Of a DNA stretch of 64,000 nucleotides, positions 1-13,500 are shown one piece after another. Where the stretch lies: contig NW_019774336.1 of assembly GCF_001039355.2 (NCBI RefSeq), forward strand, positions 62,001-126,000. Direction: 5' to 3'. The notes under the pieces are model-generated. The model made no database searches. It was not told the origin of the DNA and worked only from the letters and a program-made list of their open reading frames with translations. The stretch's first letter is position 1. Each line of letters begins with the position of its first letter. This stretch comes from Lingula anatina. Lineage: Eukaryota > Brachiopoda > Lingulata > Lingulida > Lingulidae. A program made the position numbers and the translations under genes.

Positions 1-87
1 TCTGTTTATTTTTTATAAAATTAAAGGATTTTTTGTTAAAAATGTGTAGAGTTAGTGTGTACGTCTGCGTGTGTTGTAAGTCTAATA

Positions 88-666
88 CCCCGTTCACACT
101 GCAGTCATTTAACCGGTTAAATAGCGAATTAGGTCAAGATTCGAATTATTGCGGTAGTCTGAATGCATGAGGATTTTTGTAAACCGGTTTCCAACAATCC
201 TACTAGCGAGCTGGATTCTCTCCAGCGATTCGGTTACTTTACCGGAAGGGCCACCTGTTTAGATCGCACTGCGCATGCACTAGCAAATCTCGCGGGAAAG
301 AAAAGCAGCATGCCAGGTCAGTGGACCCACACTCTCCATCGAAACCCAGCTATTCTCCTTGTATCCGTCAAATTCTTCCAGATCTTACTTAAATCTTCCT
401 TTTGACGACTTTTGGGTTAAATTTGATGTTCCAAAAACAAACACACGAGAAAAAAAATTGAGTGCGAGAAGAGCAATGATTGGCGCCATATTTTTGTTTT
501 CATGGATTCTGCGCATGCGCGGTTCTTCAAACCGGAACCTCCACCTGAATTTTCAGTGCACGATTCGGTTTCCCTTTGCTGTGTATGGCCAGACAACTGA
601 ATCGGATTTTTCACCCGTAATTCGCATTGCAAAATTCGGATATTTCAGATTGTAGTGTGAACGGGG
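88..666. mobile_element. TA-flanked MITE, 579 bp
   Basis: The ends are inverted repeats: CCCCGTTCACACTGCA at 88 and the reverse complement of ...GTAGTGTGAACGGGG at 666. TA flanks both sides (86-87, 667-668). The interior has AACCGGTT blocks and no intact transposase, so it is non-autonomous, probably moved by a TA-targeting Tc1/mariner-type enzyme. The two open frames inside it (163-405, 359-655) are not genes. Confidence 0.75.
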
Positions 667-895
667 TATAAGAGACCATTCCCTGACTCTATCGTACTAA
701 CTTTGGATCGAAACTTTGGAGCTTCGAGGGGATTCTTGCTTAATTGCAATTATCTTGGGCAGCTTAGATGTCTGTCATGCCTGCTGAGGATGATAGGGGG
801 TAATTAACTATCATTTAGCAGTTTGAGTGGGCGTCCCAGACATCTTAGCTCCTTGGGCTGAAAGCAATTCAACAAAGGACCCTGTCAGGGGCGGA

Positions 896-1053
896 TCCAG
901 AGTTATTTTCTGACAGTCTTCCAATTTATCTTTGTTGATCCATCCTCCATTTTTGACTGTCTTCCGACATAAAAAATTAGATACCCGTCAATGTAAACTT
1001 GAAAATCTGACCGTCTTCCGGAAGACCCAGAAGACGCCCTAAATCCGCCCCTG
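896..1053. mobile_element. Short MITE with CAGGGGCGGAT/ATCCGCCCCTG ends and 5-bp target duplication
   Basis: The termini CAGGGGCGGATCCAG and TAAATCCGCCCCTG are inverted repeats. The flanks are CCTGT at 891-895 and again at 1054-1058. Interior direct motifs (GTCTTCCG) recur. CAGGGGCGGAT ends are common in hAT-like non-autonomous elements; a 5-bp duplication is shorter than the usual 8. Confidence 0.7.
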
Positions 1054-1435
1054 CCTGTGGAGATGGACTGATCCTGTTAGATTGATCTAGAGATGGGAAC
1101 CCAGTCTTATTGAAAGCTGATAATCTTCTAAAGTCAACTCAAAAATCAAATTACCATTTTAGTCATCTAAAAGATCCATCTTAGTCTTCCTCTACATGTG
1201 TACTTTAGTGTAGGGGTGAATGTTAACAGCTGAAGCTGAAACAGACATTAAAAGTCAATAACTAATACTAGCAATATAAAACACTTTGGCCTTAATTTAC
1301 AGTTTTGTATTGGTCATGAAATTTAGAGAATTGTATAAAACTACAACATTGCAGTGGTCCTTTATCAACAGTGTAATGAAAGAATTCACATTAAAAAGAA
1401 AAAATAACATTTTTCTGGCTTGAAGGAATATATTT

Positions 1436-1720
1436 AAGGGATGACAACTCTCTTCATTTTAGGGGAAAAGTTCCATCAAATGGATTTACTGAGGTAAACA
1501 ATGATTTACCCATACTTTCCAATAGTTAATGAATCTGTTCCAACATTCAAAGTTTGTTGATTTTTTTAAGTGTGGTTTTTACAGAACGTAGCCATCTATG
1601 AAGGTCCAGGTGGCCTGATGGCAAGCACAGACTTAAGAATAATTGCAATAACCCCTGTTTTGTTGGTCAAATGGAATTAATATTGTTTCTATGTGTTATT
1701 TACAAAGCAATAATTGCCAT
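1436..1720 (+). mobile_element. Degenerate copy of the AAGGGATAATAACT MITE family (copy 1)
   Basis: It shares a diverged start (AAGGGATGACAACTCTCTTC), the core CATACTTTCCAATAGTTAATGAATC and the ACATTCAAAGTTTG stretch with the elements at 20706 and 27276, in the same order and spacing. It is the most decayed of the three. Confidence 0.55.
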
Positions 1721-1732
1721 AGCAACGTTAAG

Positions 1733-1870
1733 ATAAGATAAGATAAGAGTTTATTTAGCCAATTATAAAAATCGGAAATCATTTTCCTTTTGGAGCAATA
1801 TACAGAGTAAAATAATAAAATAATACAATAAGTAAATTAATTAAGAATTTAGTTTTGAGATCAAATTAAA
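1733..1870 (-). repeat. Possible non-LTR retrotransposon or SINE 3' tail
   Basis: An (AGATA)n-type tract at 1733-1746 is followed by AGAGTTTATTTAGCC and AT-rich sequence. Read on the minus strand this is ...AATAAACTCTTATCTTATCT, the way many LINE/SINE 3' ends close with a short tandem repeat. No reverse transcriptase is seen. Confidence 0.3.
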
Positions 1871-2731
1871 ATGCGTCACTGCATTGGTAATTATCAACCA
1901 CGAGTTTTCCTGCATCACTGTTGTGGTAATTATCAACCACGAGTATTCCTGAATTTTCACTTTGTGTAAAAATGCTACTTTTGAGCAGGTATATAAATAG
2001 AATTATTTAGACAAAGGCTGTTATATGCCTATGAGATACAAGTATACATCAAAAAGAAAGTATGAATATTTTCAAAAGACAACAAAAACATCCCATGTAC
2101 CACACTTTAAGGCAAGTAATGACACATTTACAAAATTCACCCAAATTTATTAAAAAGTTTTCATCCCTAAGCTTACATGATATAGGTATAGAAAGAGTTC
2201 CACCACTAGTCCCAGTATTTTAACATAAATTTGGATTTAAAAATAAGTGTCTGTAGAGGCATCAGTGGAGAATTGACTAGTAATTGATTGGATAGAGTAA
2301 TTTCATGTGTAAAACTGACCTTTTCGAGGATAAAGACATTCCTGCAAGAAAAATATTAAAAAAAAAAAAAGAATAAAAGCTCAAATTGCATTTTTGTGGT
2401 TAAGATAGTAAATTAAGGCATGTTAACTTGGAGCAGCTTTGTTAATGAAATGGTAACTATTTTTGAGGAACAGGTCAGAGACAGCTCTCTGTGTAAAGAA
2501 CGGTCAAGGAATTGTGCTAGAGAATATGTTGAGCAAGAGAACAACCAAACACAATGACACAGAACTTGCTCTACTAGCACATTACTTTTTTTTTCAATTT
2601 CTTTCACTCATCCCTCTCTTATTAAAATTCTAACTGTAACTGAATCTGTATCTGAAAGTTTTTTTCCTTTCTTTAATGAATTTGAAGTGAAAGATTGAAT
2701 AAATGGCCCTGTTTATTTATTTATTTTACAG

Positions 2732-2797
2732 TTGCAAACCCTCCAGAGAAGTCGAAAGATGACAGCAGCATATCAGCAAAAAATGGACAGCTATCAA
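2732..2797 (+). CDS. PDE1: PDE1 alternative N-terminal coding exon (upstream route, exon a)
   Basis: The acceptor is TTATTTTACAG and the donor CAA|GTGAGG. Read from 2734 the exon is open (ANPPEKSKDDSSISAKNGQL...) and ends with one base of the next codon, which is what the 3240-3432 exon needs. It is 66 nt, phase 1 to phase 1, so it can be skipped without a frame change. The other two frames lead into stops here or in the next exon. The peptide is Ser/Lys-rich and probably disordered. The exon carrying its start codon is not securely identified and may lie left of the window. Confidence 0.6.
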
Positions 2798-5700
2798 GTG
2801 AGGTTCTAGGAAAAAATAGCATTTAGATCTGACATTTAATAGTACAATTTTAACATAACACAAGCTTTTACAAACACTGATATGTAGTACTTGTAGTACT
2901 TTCTGCATGCGCCTGCAAGCATAGGCCTACATATGTACCCCAAAAACATATATTTGAAGATTGATATCTGTTATAGTTGCGTTCATAACATATGCTGAAA
3001 TATCTCTCTTGTATAGTTAGAGGCTGTTAGTAAGAGAAGCATTATAAACCATTTTACAAATGCACATTAGTTTGATCCAGAAAAATTACTGGCTAGAATA
3101 TATCCATACATATTGAGTAGTTGACCATGTAACAGTACAATTAACCTTCATAATCACCAAACCAAGATTAAAACAATAATGATCAATAGATTTTGCACTG
3201 AAAAATGATAGCCTAATGTTTAATACTTTCCAATTACAGAGACTGGGACAAATTACCTCACGAGGCACACACAGAAAAGTCCATCGGCGCTGGAGAACAG
3301 GACACCATCTCCATCTGGTGGCAGCAGGACACCACCCAGTGGTGTGGGTCAGGATTACGCAGTCATGGACCTGAGCACAGACAACATGCCAGCCATCGAT
3401 ACACCAGAGGCATCACATTTATGCTCTAGAAGGTAAGAACTGAATTACAGAAACCAAAAAGAAATTATCTTGCCAATTTGGTAAGTTGCCATTGAGAAAT
3501 ATACATCTGGGATAAGATGTACTTGTAGGCAGGATCATATATTTGTGAAGGATCCAACAACTTTTCCTAAACATTTTACCCATGTTTGTTTGAATGAAGA
3601 TATTGCAAAGCACACATCAGCTCTGACCATCTGTGTCACATCAGACATTAACAGGGCCAGACCCTGTAGTCCAAGAACAACATATCTTTGCTGAATAACT
3701 GTCTGAAGTTTTTCCTAATATTTTGGCAGAAGTGAGAGGTGATTCGTGCCATGTGAAACTCCCTTCCTTTACCATTAAATGTTGATGAAACACAAACACA
3801 TAGAACTTGCAGCAATTGTACAAGTTTGCTGTCCATGCATATATGTGATTGTGTAGAAAATGACTTCATTATTTCTATAGTATAAGTAAGCAGTCGATAC
3901 GTGCACAAGGTCAATTAAACATTGCATACCTATATGTGTGACGTGACCTGAAGTATGTCAGAATGTCTACAAACTTGCAGTGCAATTTTTAATACGTGTC
4001 ACTGATTCGGAAGATTTCATCAAGGTGTGAAATTATTTAGAGTTTTTCTCCTGATCTAATTAATTGTTCATCAAGTTTATTGTATTTGTGCATTTGGACT
4101 AGAGCAAACTTAACCACCAGAACTAATCCAGTATGTTTTTAAAGGAAATAACCATCAATTGATTTGATAAGTGGCATTAAATCACTGCCATCCTGAGGCT
4201 CAAGAGCCCTTCACATTAAATTATTCGCTCAGATCTATAATGCAGTCCAAAAAAATGTTTGTTGTCTATGTGCCTGCATGTTGGAGCATCTTTGTGTTTA
4301 TATTAAGTCAACTCTATGCCTCTGCTGATTGGCTATTTTCAAAAGTCTGTTTATAATGAGAGAGAGAGAATTCCTACTTTTGAACAGATGTGTCTTATAG
4401 CCCAATGAAATGGGAATATTGAACTACACATCTAAGAGCCAATTAATTTTGCCTTTGAATTTAGAAAGATATGAACTCTGGCTAATAAGGACTGTATTGA
4501 TGTTGTTCACGTATGAGTGCAAATTCAGTTTTATCACAAAAAGAATGCAAGATGTTGAAGGCATGTTTCATTTTTTACCTTGAAGGGATATCAAGAATCA
4601 TTGCAGAAGACCATGTAATTACAATGATATTATACCATTTTATGGTGAATTATGTTAAACTACACTTTCCCTTGTGTTTGAATGCATATAGATGTATTAC
4701 AAGGAAAAATTATATATCCTGAGAAAGTCAGTCATTGCCAAGTAAAACTTGGCAGTCAGTTTTTTGTTTTGCTTTGATTTTTTATAATTGAATTCTATGT
4801 GATGCCTACATAATGCAGGTACTTTGTCATGTCTGCAATGAAAGAGACTCCTTTTATCTGATCCGGTCAATTTTGGGTCAACTGTCAGTACAGAATGTCC
4901 ATGGCTGTTGGTGTCCCTGGGGAGTCCAGCCCCTGCCTTGTGATAAGTGATGGGAAAATTGGCTAGGGTAGGTGAACCTGGTTGTTCTGCTTGGCAACCT
5001 TTACAAATTAGATATCTACCTAATGCAGGCCCTCTAGAGATATCTAACAGGGGATTGTGTAGTCAATATTCTAATAAGTACTGGTGTTCAGTGTCACAGC
5101 TAGTGGGTGTAAAGAAGAGGGTGGAGAGATAAAATGACAAGCTGTGTCATAGCTCAGCAGATTGCCTTCTACAGTACACAGATGGAGGTTGCTGTATGTG
5201 TGTAGTGCTGGTACATGTATCTGTAGATATAGACAAAGTGAAGCCCAGGATGGAAGGAGGTAGAGACACATCTGGCAGTGATGCTACTGCACAAAGCAAG
5301 ATGGAGGAAAAGCGAGAGTCAGTTGCAGAGATTCCAAGACGGTAATGTTTCCAAGTTATCTTGCTGTCTTGTACCTGGGTTTTCTCATAATGTCTCCAAG
5401 TTTTTGTGGTGTCTTGAACCTGGGTTTTCACAAAATGTCTCCATTTACCTGAATTTTTTCTGGTGTTGCAGCATGGTTATTAGAGGCCCTCCACACATTA
5501 CCAAATGTGGAACCAAGGTATTTGAAAAATAATTATTTACTGCTGACAGTGAAGTGCATAATAGTTGAGTAGTCACTCTAATGCCTTCAATACATGACAT
5601 TGACATGTGAGTCTTAATATTAGTATAAAGCCATCAGATGTTAAGTATTAGTGATATTGATATAGGTGAAATGCAGATGCAATGTTTGATTACTTGATTT

Positions 5701-7690
5701 CTTTTCTCTTGAGATGGTTCTGAAGCTACACAATATCAATGGGTAATGTGATAACCTGGCAGAATTTTGAAGAAAGATCTTTGGATAAAAGGTCAAATAA
5801 TTGATAGAAGACATTTTTTGTTAAAAGAATGTAGCTATCCAAAATGTAATCAATCTTCATCATGACATTGTTCTTCAAAAGGTTCAAAGGCAAGAGAATG
5901 GTAAAACTGACATATTATGATTTTTTCAAGAAATGTATGGAAACAGTGCACTTGCAGTTTTAAACATTCAAACCCTTTCTGCAAATATAAATTGTATGCT
6001 AGTTTTTAAGGCTTCGACCATAAGGGAATTTATATTATGTGGTATATTTCATTAATCATTAATTTCTATAAAAAACATCACTCGCTGTGTGTAACCATTA
6101 AGTCAATGGTTCTGTGAAGTTTCCCTGGAATGTCTGTCATTTGACTGTGATAATGAACACCCTTCCTGCTCCACTTGAGTAAATGTGTGAACAAAAGACT
6201 CTAGAGATGTAGAATGGAAAATCACCACTAGCATGTTGACCATCTTGATTTGCCTCTTGATGGATGTAGAAAAAAACATGTGGGTTTGATGTGTATGTTA
6301 ATAAGTATTTTGATGGAGATAGATTCAATGTGGATTACTTTTTTGTGACCTTTAAACTGTTCTTTAAGCACAATCATAGCTATATACGCATTGTTACATG
6401 CAAGCACACGGGTTTCAGTTAACACAGTAATTGTCCTGCATCTAATTGAGTACAGCAATCATTGCACACGAAGATCACTGATTTGCATGTTCTTGGTTGC
6501 TTTAGTGTTGCATGATCTTTAAGACTCCAAAACTGACTCAATCAACAGCTTAGAGCAGAGGCTTTTTTTCTACACTGGTACTGGTGGGCATTAATGCAGT
6601 CATTATTGAATCGTACATACCTCCATGACAGAAAAGAAAAGTTTTATCAAACAGTAATGGATGCTTCCATGAAATCCCCAGCTGTAGTGCGCCGGGCGTC
6701 CTGTCCACCCTGTGTGTCACCTTGGGGACTTGATTACCCATCAGTCATGAGACACAGCCATCTGGAAAAGAAGTGTCTTGAGGCCTGCAGCATGATTGAA
6801 CTGGGGTAAGACAGGCAATAGACACATTTTTCATACAAAGTCAATGATAATGAAATCATTTGCTATTATTTATACATGAATCAGCATTTTATAGCCCGAT
6901 TTCAAACTCACAGTGGGATTCATGCACTTTAACTTGCATAAGGTAGGTCACTATTATTCATTTACTGTGAAATTCTGGAAATCTTTGCGACATTTAAATC
7001 ATATATATAAATTTCTTTCTCATGATCAGTATTTATAGATCTAAGATATGTTACTGATTTATTTTCAAAATATTTCTTACGCCAAATATCTAAAAATTAC
7101 TGTTTCTCATTGTTTACCTTTCACAATATCTAGTACAAACAACCATCCCACAGTGTTTAATTCCATGAAATTGGCGAGTTCTGTGCATTTAAGTCATGAA
7201 AATACTTTATTTTCAAATAACAGTTGGCTTCTTATATTATGTGAATGATTTATCAGCACGGAGACTGGTTAAGAAGCTAGTGAAGTACCTCCTCTTAGCC
7301 TCATCTTTTGAAAAAGATTTTAAAAAATTAGTAGTTCAAAACAGCACCATGAATAAAATTTAAAATTTAGAAGTAACAATATAGGGTTGGAAAAGTGTCA
7401 TTTTTATGTTCTTGTGCTTGTAGTCAGAGATATTTGAGAGGTAGTATCTTTAGATCTGTTTATGATGCCTGAGTATAACATTATGACCATTAGGCCTTTT
7501 TCACATCAAGCAGTATAATACAATACAATACAATACAATACAATACAATACAATCTGTACAGTTACACTTTCATAGATTGAAAACTTAATAACCTGGCTG
7601 TTGCATAAGAGAGTCAACTAAAACTGGGCCTCTGCACTTGACATGGCCAATGGCATGGCCAACTACGATCAATATATGACATCATGTGAG

Positions 7691-7736
<46 letters not shown>

Positions 7737-10469
7737 TGTACGCGTATGTGAGTGTGTGAGAATATGCATGAGGTGGGTTTGGCTTTTCAGTGATTTCAGT
7801 AAAATTCTATGGGAATGTCATCTAAGAAAGCAATACAAAAGTAATATGCAAAACAAAGCAAATTCAAATCGTTGGGAAGTAGACTGTAATTCAACAGAGA
7901 AAACAACAAAAAAATTATTTGTGTATAAATTTCATTTATTCCTTTTTACACTGCTTTTCTCAGCCCACCCTCCTCTTTATTTTATGCTAAGTTGCAAGAC
8001 GTAAAGTTGTTTAAGTGGTTCCACTGTTACACTTAAAATTCTTAAAGAATAGAAAGAAGAAATGTACAAATGTTTCATTAATGTGATGGATTCGCCTGAC
8101 AATCAAAATATTTCATTGGTGAAAAGTAAACTTAACACTGATCTGATAACAACATTACCTTTCCAGGGAGATGAAAAGAATTTTAGCTGAGGTGATCCCA
8201 AATCTGACTGGTAGATAAGACTACCTTAAGCTACTAATTACTTGTACTTCAGGGCAGCTGATTAACAGTATTATGCAATACTCAGTTTTGAAACACTTCT
8301 GATGGGTAGCTAAGATCTAATCAGACCAGTTCTCAGGGCCATTGATTGACAGCCTAAGGCAATTGATCACCAGTCTCCTTTGCTTGTGATTTTTAGCTAT
8401 GACAAGAGGCTGTCAGACTGATATTTGTTATATGGCATTAGTCACTGATTGCATGAACAGTGTAGTATGTACCCTGGTGTAATAGGTCTATCACCATAGT
8501 ATCATATTTGTGAAATTTTATGTCAGCTTGTTATTTAATCATCTAAAAACTCCTCACCACATTGAAAAAAAAAAAAGAATATATGTACTATTGCACCTTG
8601 ATCGTGATTTGTTACAATTTACATCTACTTCCTGGTTTTAACAAGGTCCTTTAAGGACTTTAAAACATTGTTATAATTGCAGCACCTTACCATAATACAC
8701 CAAACAATGATTAAATATGGGCATATCAGATTGCATACATGCAAATATTTCACATGACAATGATTTTCAGCCTCACATGATTGTTTTACCCAGTGATGTT
8801 CTTTGTCGCGCTGTCGTTTGATGCAGCAAGTTATTAGAAAACAAGTTGACTGACATTAAGCACAATTTTGCAACTTCAAGATGCATGACACATTTTCATA
8901 GCATATTCCCCGTGTTTCTACAAGTATTCTCTGCTCAAAATGCTGACAGACAAAAATATTACCTTACCATGGTGTCAGAAAATCTGCTTCAACTTCGCAC
9001 TCATGACTCCACTCCCGTGTACTTCCAGCTAAAAATGACCAGGCAGCTTCATGTCTCACACCATTTGACATCATATAACATGCACTTCTGGCACAATCCT
9101 TTCTCCTCTGGTTCCCTTTATTATCTTTTTGCAAAAGGAGAGTAGATGGAGAATTTTTGAAGCCAAAGTACATGTTTGTACTTTTAGTCAAAGGGTTTCT
9201 TTTAGTTGAGATGGGATTGCTGTTGTTAGAGAGCCAGAAGGCATTCACAACATTACTTTTCCTCTGTGTTTGTTTTTACATCTGAATTTTTCTTTACTAA
9301 ACATAAATGGGGATAACACTCTCACCAGTGATAATGTCAATATTTCCAGGAAAAGAAAACATCTTGTAGAAAGAGGGATAGCAACGTACTTAAAATATAA
9401 CCTTGCCAGAATGTTTTTCTCCTTTTCACTATCATTAATAATCATTAATAAAAATAATTAATAATTAATAACTAACAAAAAGATGATAGTTTCTTTATCT
9501 AAAGTGCAAATTTGCTTGCCATAAACTTAGAATGGACACTTCATTCTCTTTTACTGACTCCATAATAATTTTGAATCTATTAGTATTTTAAACTATATAT
9601 TATTGCTCGATATTTTCATTGTACTTTTGTCACATACTTCGATTCAACTTGTAATTTCATAAGTGAACAATATGAATATGATATGTAACTGATGCTTATA
9701 AAGAGAAGATGAAAGTCATTATCACTAGGCAACACTTATGCCACTTGATCACTAGTCATTGTTCTATTGTACATGTATCTACTGCACCATTGCTACAGTG
9801 CAGAGAATACCATGCAGTTGACATTTCCTTTAAGCTACCAAGAATATCATATAATTATTACACAGATAGGCTCTTTCATTAGTCCAAGGGATAGTTTACA
9901 GGCTTTTTGCTTTCTTAAATCTTCTCATAGAGACCATTCAGAATGAGAAGGGCCGAGTGCTAGCTAGGCCACGACCTAAACATGGCGGACCTACATGAAA
10001 GGAAGACCGCTTAATCTTGCAATGACCTCTCTGCCTCTCATACAGCTCCCCACGCGTCATCCCTCAACCGGTTGAATTGAGCCCAAATTGAATTACTATG
10101 CCCCTGCAGGGACTATACGGGGGAGGCGTGTGAGAGGTGGAGAGACCATTACAGGATTAAGTAGTCTTCCTTTCATGTAGGTCCGCCATATTTAGGTCGT
10201 GGCCTAGCTAGCACTCGGCTCTTCTCATTCTGAATGGTCCCATATTCCTTTCAAGTCACCTGCTTTTATAGACAGACAAGTTTGTCTGGACATGTAACAA
10301 TTGCCTGTGTCAGTAGTGGTCATTGGTGTTGCCCTGAACTTTCCTGGATTATGTTCATTAACTCAATAATTTTTTTAAGTGTTACTTATTATTCTCAAAT
10401 TTACAGAAATAATAGGCTAAAATTTAGCTTGACTTTTAAAAAGCAGCCTGATTGGATCATTTCTCTGAA

Positions 10470-10504
<35 letters not shown>

Positions 10505-13500
10505 TGAAATTTACATTTGTCACAATTTGGCATTTTCTAGGTGTGAGTTAACATTCCCATGGTAGTGAAGCCCTGTTTTAGATATGATGTCTGGATGTCC
10601 CCAGTAGCACAAGAGGTTTACAAAGATTGATAGTCTACTGTGCCTGGATGGAATAAGTAAATAAGTTGGAATAAGGAGGTGTATTCACCTCCTTAGAGTA
10701 ATATCTTTATAATTGGATATTACAAATACATGATCAGATTTTAGTGGTGATTATGCTGTTAAGCATTATTCAATGTTGCATCAAAATTGACAAAAACCAT
10801 ACAGTACACTTTCGTCATTAAATTCATTGTTAGATTGTTTTAAGAGCACTGTATTGTCAGTTTTGATATTTAAATGTCTCTCCATCAGGTATCTTTGCTG
10901 CCTTGTTTGTGAAGTTATTGTCAGTTGTTGGTAATTAGGAATCTCTTATCATCTTGTCTTTGTTAATTTTAAGTCAATTTATTGATTATTGATGGGCGAT
11001 TAAAGAAAAATTTCCACAAGATTGAACAGAATAAGTAGGGCGCTGATTACAAGGGTCCTATTTTCCTGAAATATTTATTGATTTAAGGCTCATGGTTTAC
11101 TCAATTAAAGTTCCATGTAATGATTAGTATGGAAAAAAGGTCAACAAGTTGGTTTTATAACCATTCACAGATGTTTGAATTCTGCATGAATATATGAAAC
11201 ACATTAAAGATTTTTTAACTTGATGGCATTTGGCCCACTTGCTTGTGGAATAAACGAAATGAAGTTATCTGAAGAAATTTGGGAACATAACATCTAACCA
11301 CTGCACATGTAAGAGGTTTACAAAGATTGATAGATTACTGAGCCTGGATGGAATAAGTAAATAAGTTGTAGCAAGGAGGTAATATACACCTCCTTAGTCA
11401 AAATAATGTCTATATTATTAGCAGGCTCGTAGCCAGCAATTTCAGAGGGGTGGTTCGTTTTCTGAAAAAGTGGACCTTTTACCATACAATCCTCAAGTAC
11501 ATAGATCAAATTTTACAAAGAGTGGACCTTTTCCCAGCAAAAAGGGTGATTCTTTCGAACCCCCCGAACCCCCCCCTGGCTACGGGCCTGATTAGGGAGA
11601 TGTTACACCATTAATGTATTTAAGCAATGCCATAGGAGGTTAATAGCACTTATAGATTGATAGAACAAGCTTCAATTTATAACATGGTAAAAATTAAGAA
11701 AAGTTATGAACAAGGTGGGACACTGATATGAGGCTGGTTAAGAGGATCTGTATGGACCTGCATATAGTTATTTTGTGAGAGAGAGAGAGAGAGAGATTAC
11801 TGAATTGATATGAATAGATTCTAGAGTCCACGCGGGATAATTATCTTGATGCTAGAGACACAGGTATATGTTCTGTCTCTGTGTGTGTGTGTGTGGGGGG
11901 GGGGGGTTGAAAGGAAGAACCATTGGGAAAACTTCAGGCAAAGGTATTTGGGATATGTTTTATTTGATAAGTTGGTACAGAGGTACTCCTAAAACTTTTA
12001 TTGGAAAGTAGTGCTAATTTAAAGCAATTATAGAGAAAATGTTCCTTTAAGCAAGAGGTTTCTACTTTTGGGAACGCAAGTCATTATCTGAAAATTAGCA
12101 CCTGAGGGTTTGAAGGCAGGTTGCCAAGTAACATTTATCATCCAATAAATTGCATTCTGTAGAGGGCGTTGTTATAAATATAGCAGCATTAAAATATAAT
12201 AACCTGTGCGGTAAATATATCAGAGGACAAAGATTCCAGTAAGGTGAGGGGACTGGACTAGCCTGTCAACTGGGTCATCAACTAAGTTAACTGGATCATG
12301 ATGACTGGGTTGCTGACCATGGGTTGCTGAAACAGAGACGGAGGGTTTTTCATTATTTTTCAAGAATAAATTTCAACAAGGAATGCCAAATGTTCTCACT
12401 TTATAAAAGACAGCAAATAGTGAACTGAATATAATTAAACTGTGTGTACAAGGTATAAATGAACATCTTGAGCTCCTCTCTCTCCTTCATCCTCCAGGCA
12501 TTCCTGGGTTGAGGCACATTTGTAGAGGCAGTGGAGTAGAAGAAATCAACCTATCGCTTGTCCATCAATCAAGAGAATATTTTCTCTTCTCGTGAAGCAT
12601 ATTTTGCACATCACTGGCTCTGTTATTTCCTCTAATGGTAATTAGGTTAGGTCATACACATTGTCATTTTTCAGCCATGACATTGGGGATGACAGAAGTT
12701 GGTTGAAGAAGAATGCCTAGATAATTTCAAACTGATGAAGCCATTTTTTAAAACATTGTTTCTACAAAGTCTCAGAACCAGACTGAATATATATGTTCAA
12801 TTTACATTTCTTAAAAACCACGTTACACTACAAAGATTAATTAAAAACTAACATAAAAGTATTTAAAACTAAGAGATAAAAGTTAATCAAAATATTCCTT
12901 AAATAAAAAGGTTTTTTAATTCTTTTTAAAACAGTAATAAGAGTCATTCAAACCAAAATATTCCTTAAATAAAAAGGTTTTTAAATTCTTTTTAAAACAG
13001 TAATAAGAGTCATTCAAAGACACATTTGTTATGTTAATAAAATTGAACCAAAATATCAAACAAGATGTACCAATTCTATCTGATGCATAATTGTATATTT
13101 ATGTGATTTCCCTTGGTTCTACATTGCCATAACTCAAAGTAACTTACTTCATTAATATTGAGTAAACTCCTCATAACAGTGGAATATATATAGTTTATCC
13201 ATCACAAAGAATATCTCATCATGTAGCATATAGTTTTTAGATTGAGCTTTTTGGAAAACTGTGCTAATGGGATATAGGATATTTTTTTCTAATTTTTCTA
13301 AATTATGATATTTCAATTTTAGCAATTATTGGTGTCCTCAAACAGACTGCTAGGTCAGTGTTTTATAGCAATTTGCTACTTCTTCCCATTCTTCCTACTC
13401 ACACACTGTTTATTTTTAGCAATTGAATTAACTCATTTTTTACCCAATGGCTGCTAAGATGAGATGTTGCTGTACTGTCAGATGGATTATCCATTATTTT

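Noticed and set aside
42-75. Possible first coding exon for the 2732 route: ATG at 42 reads 11 codons in phase 1 to TGTT|GTAAGT.
   Set aside because: The phase fits, but the peptide is Val/Cys-rich and comes from a TG-rich simple stretch. A match of this length is easily chance; the true start may be outside the window.
163-655. Two overlapping + strand open frames of 80 and 98 codons.
   Set aside because: They lie wholly inside the TA-flanked MITE, have no domain and are explained by its sequence.
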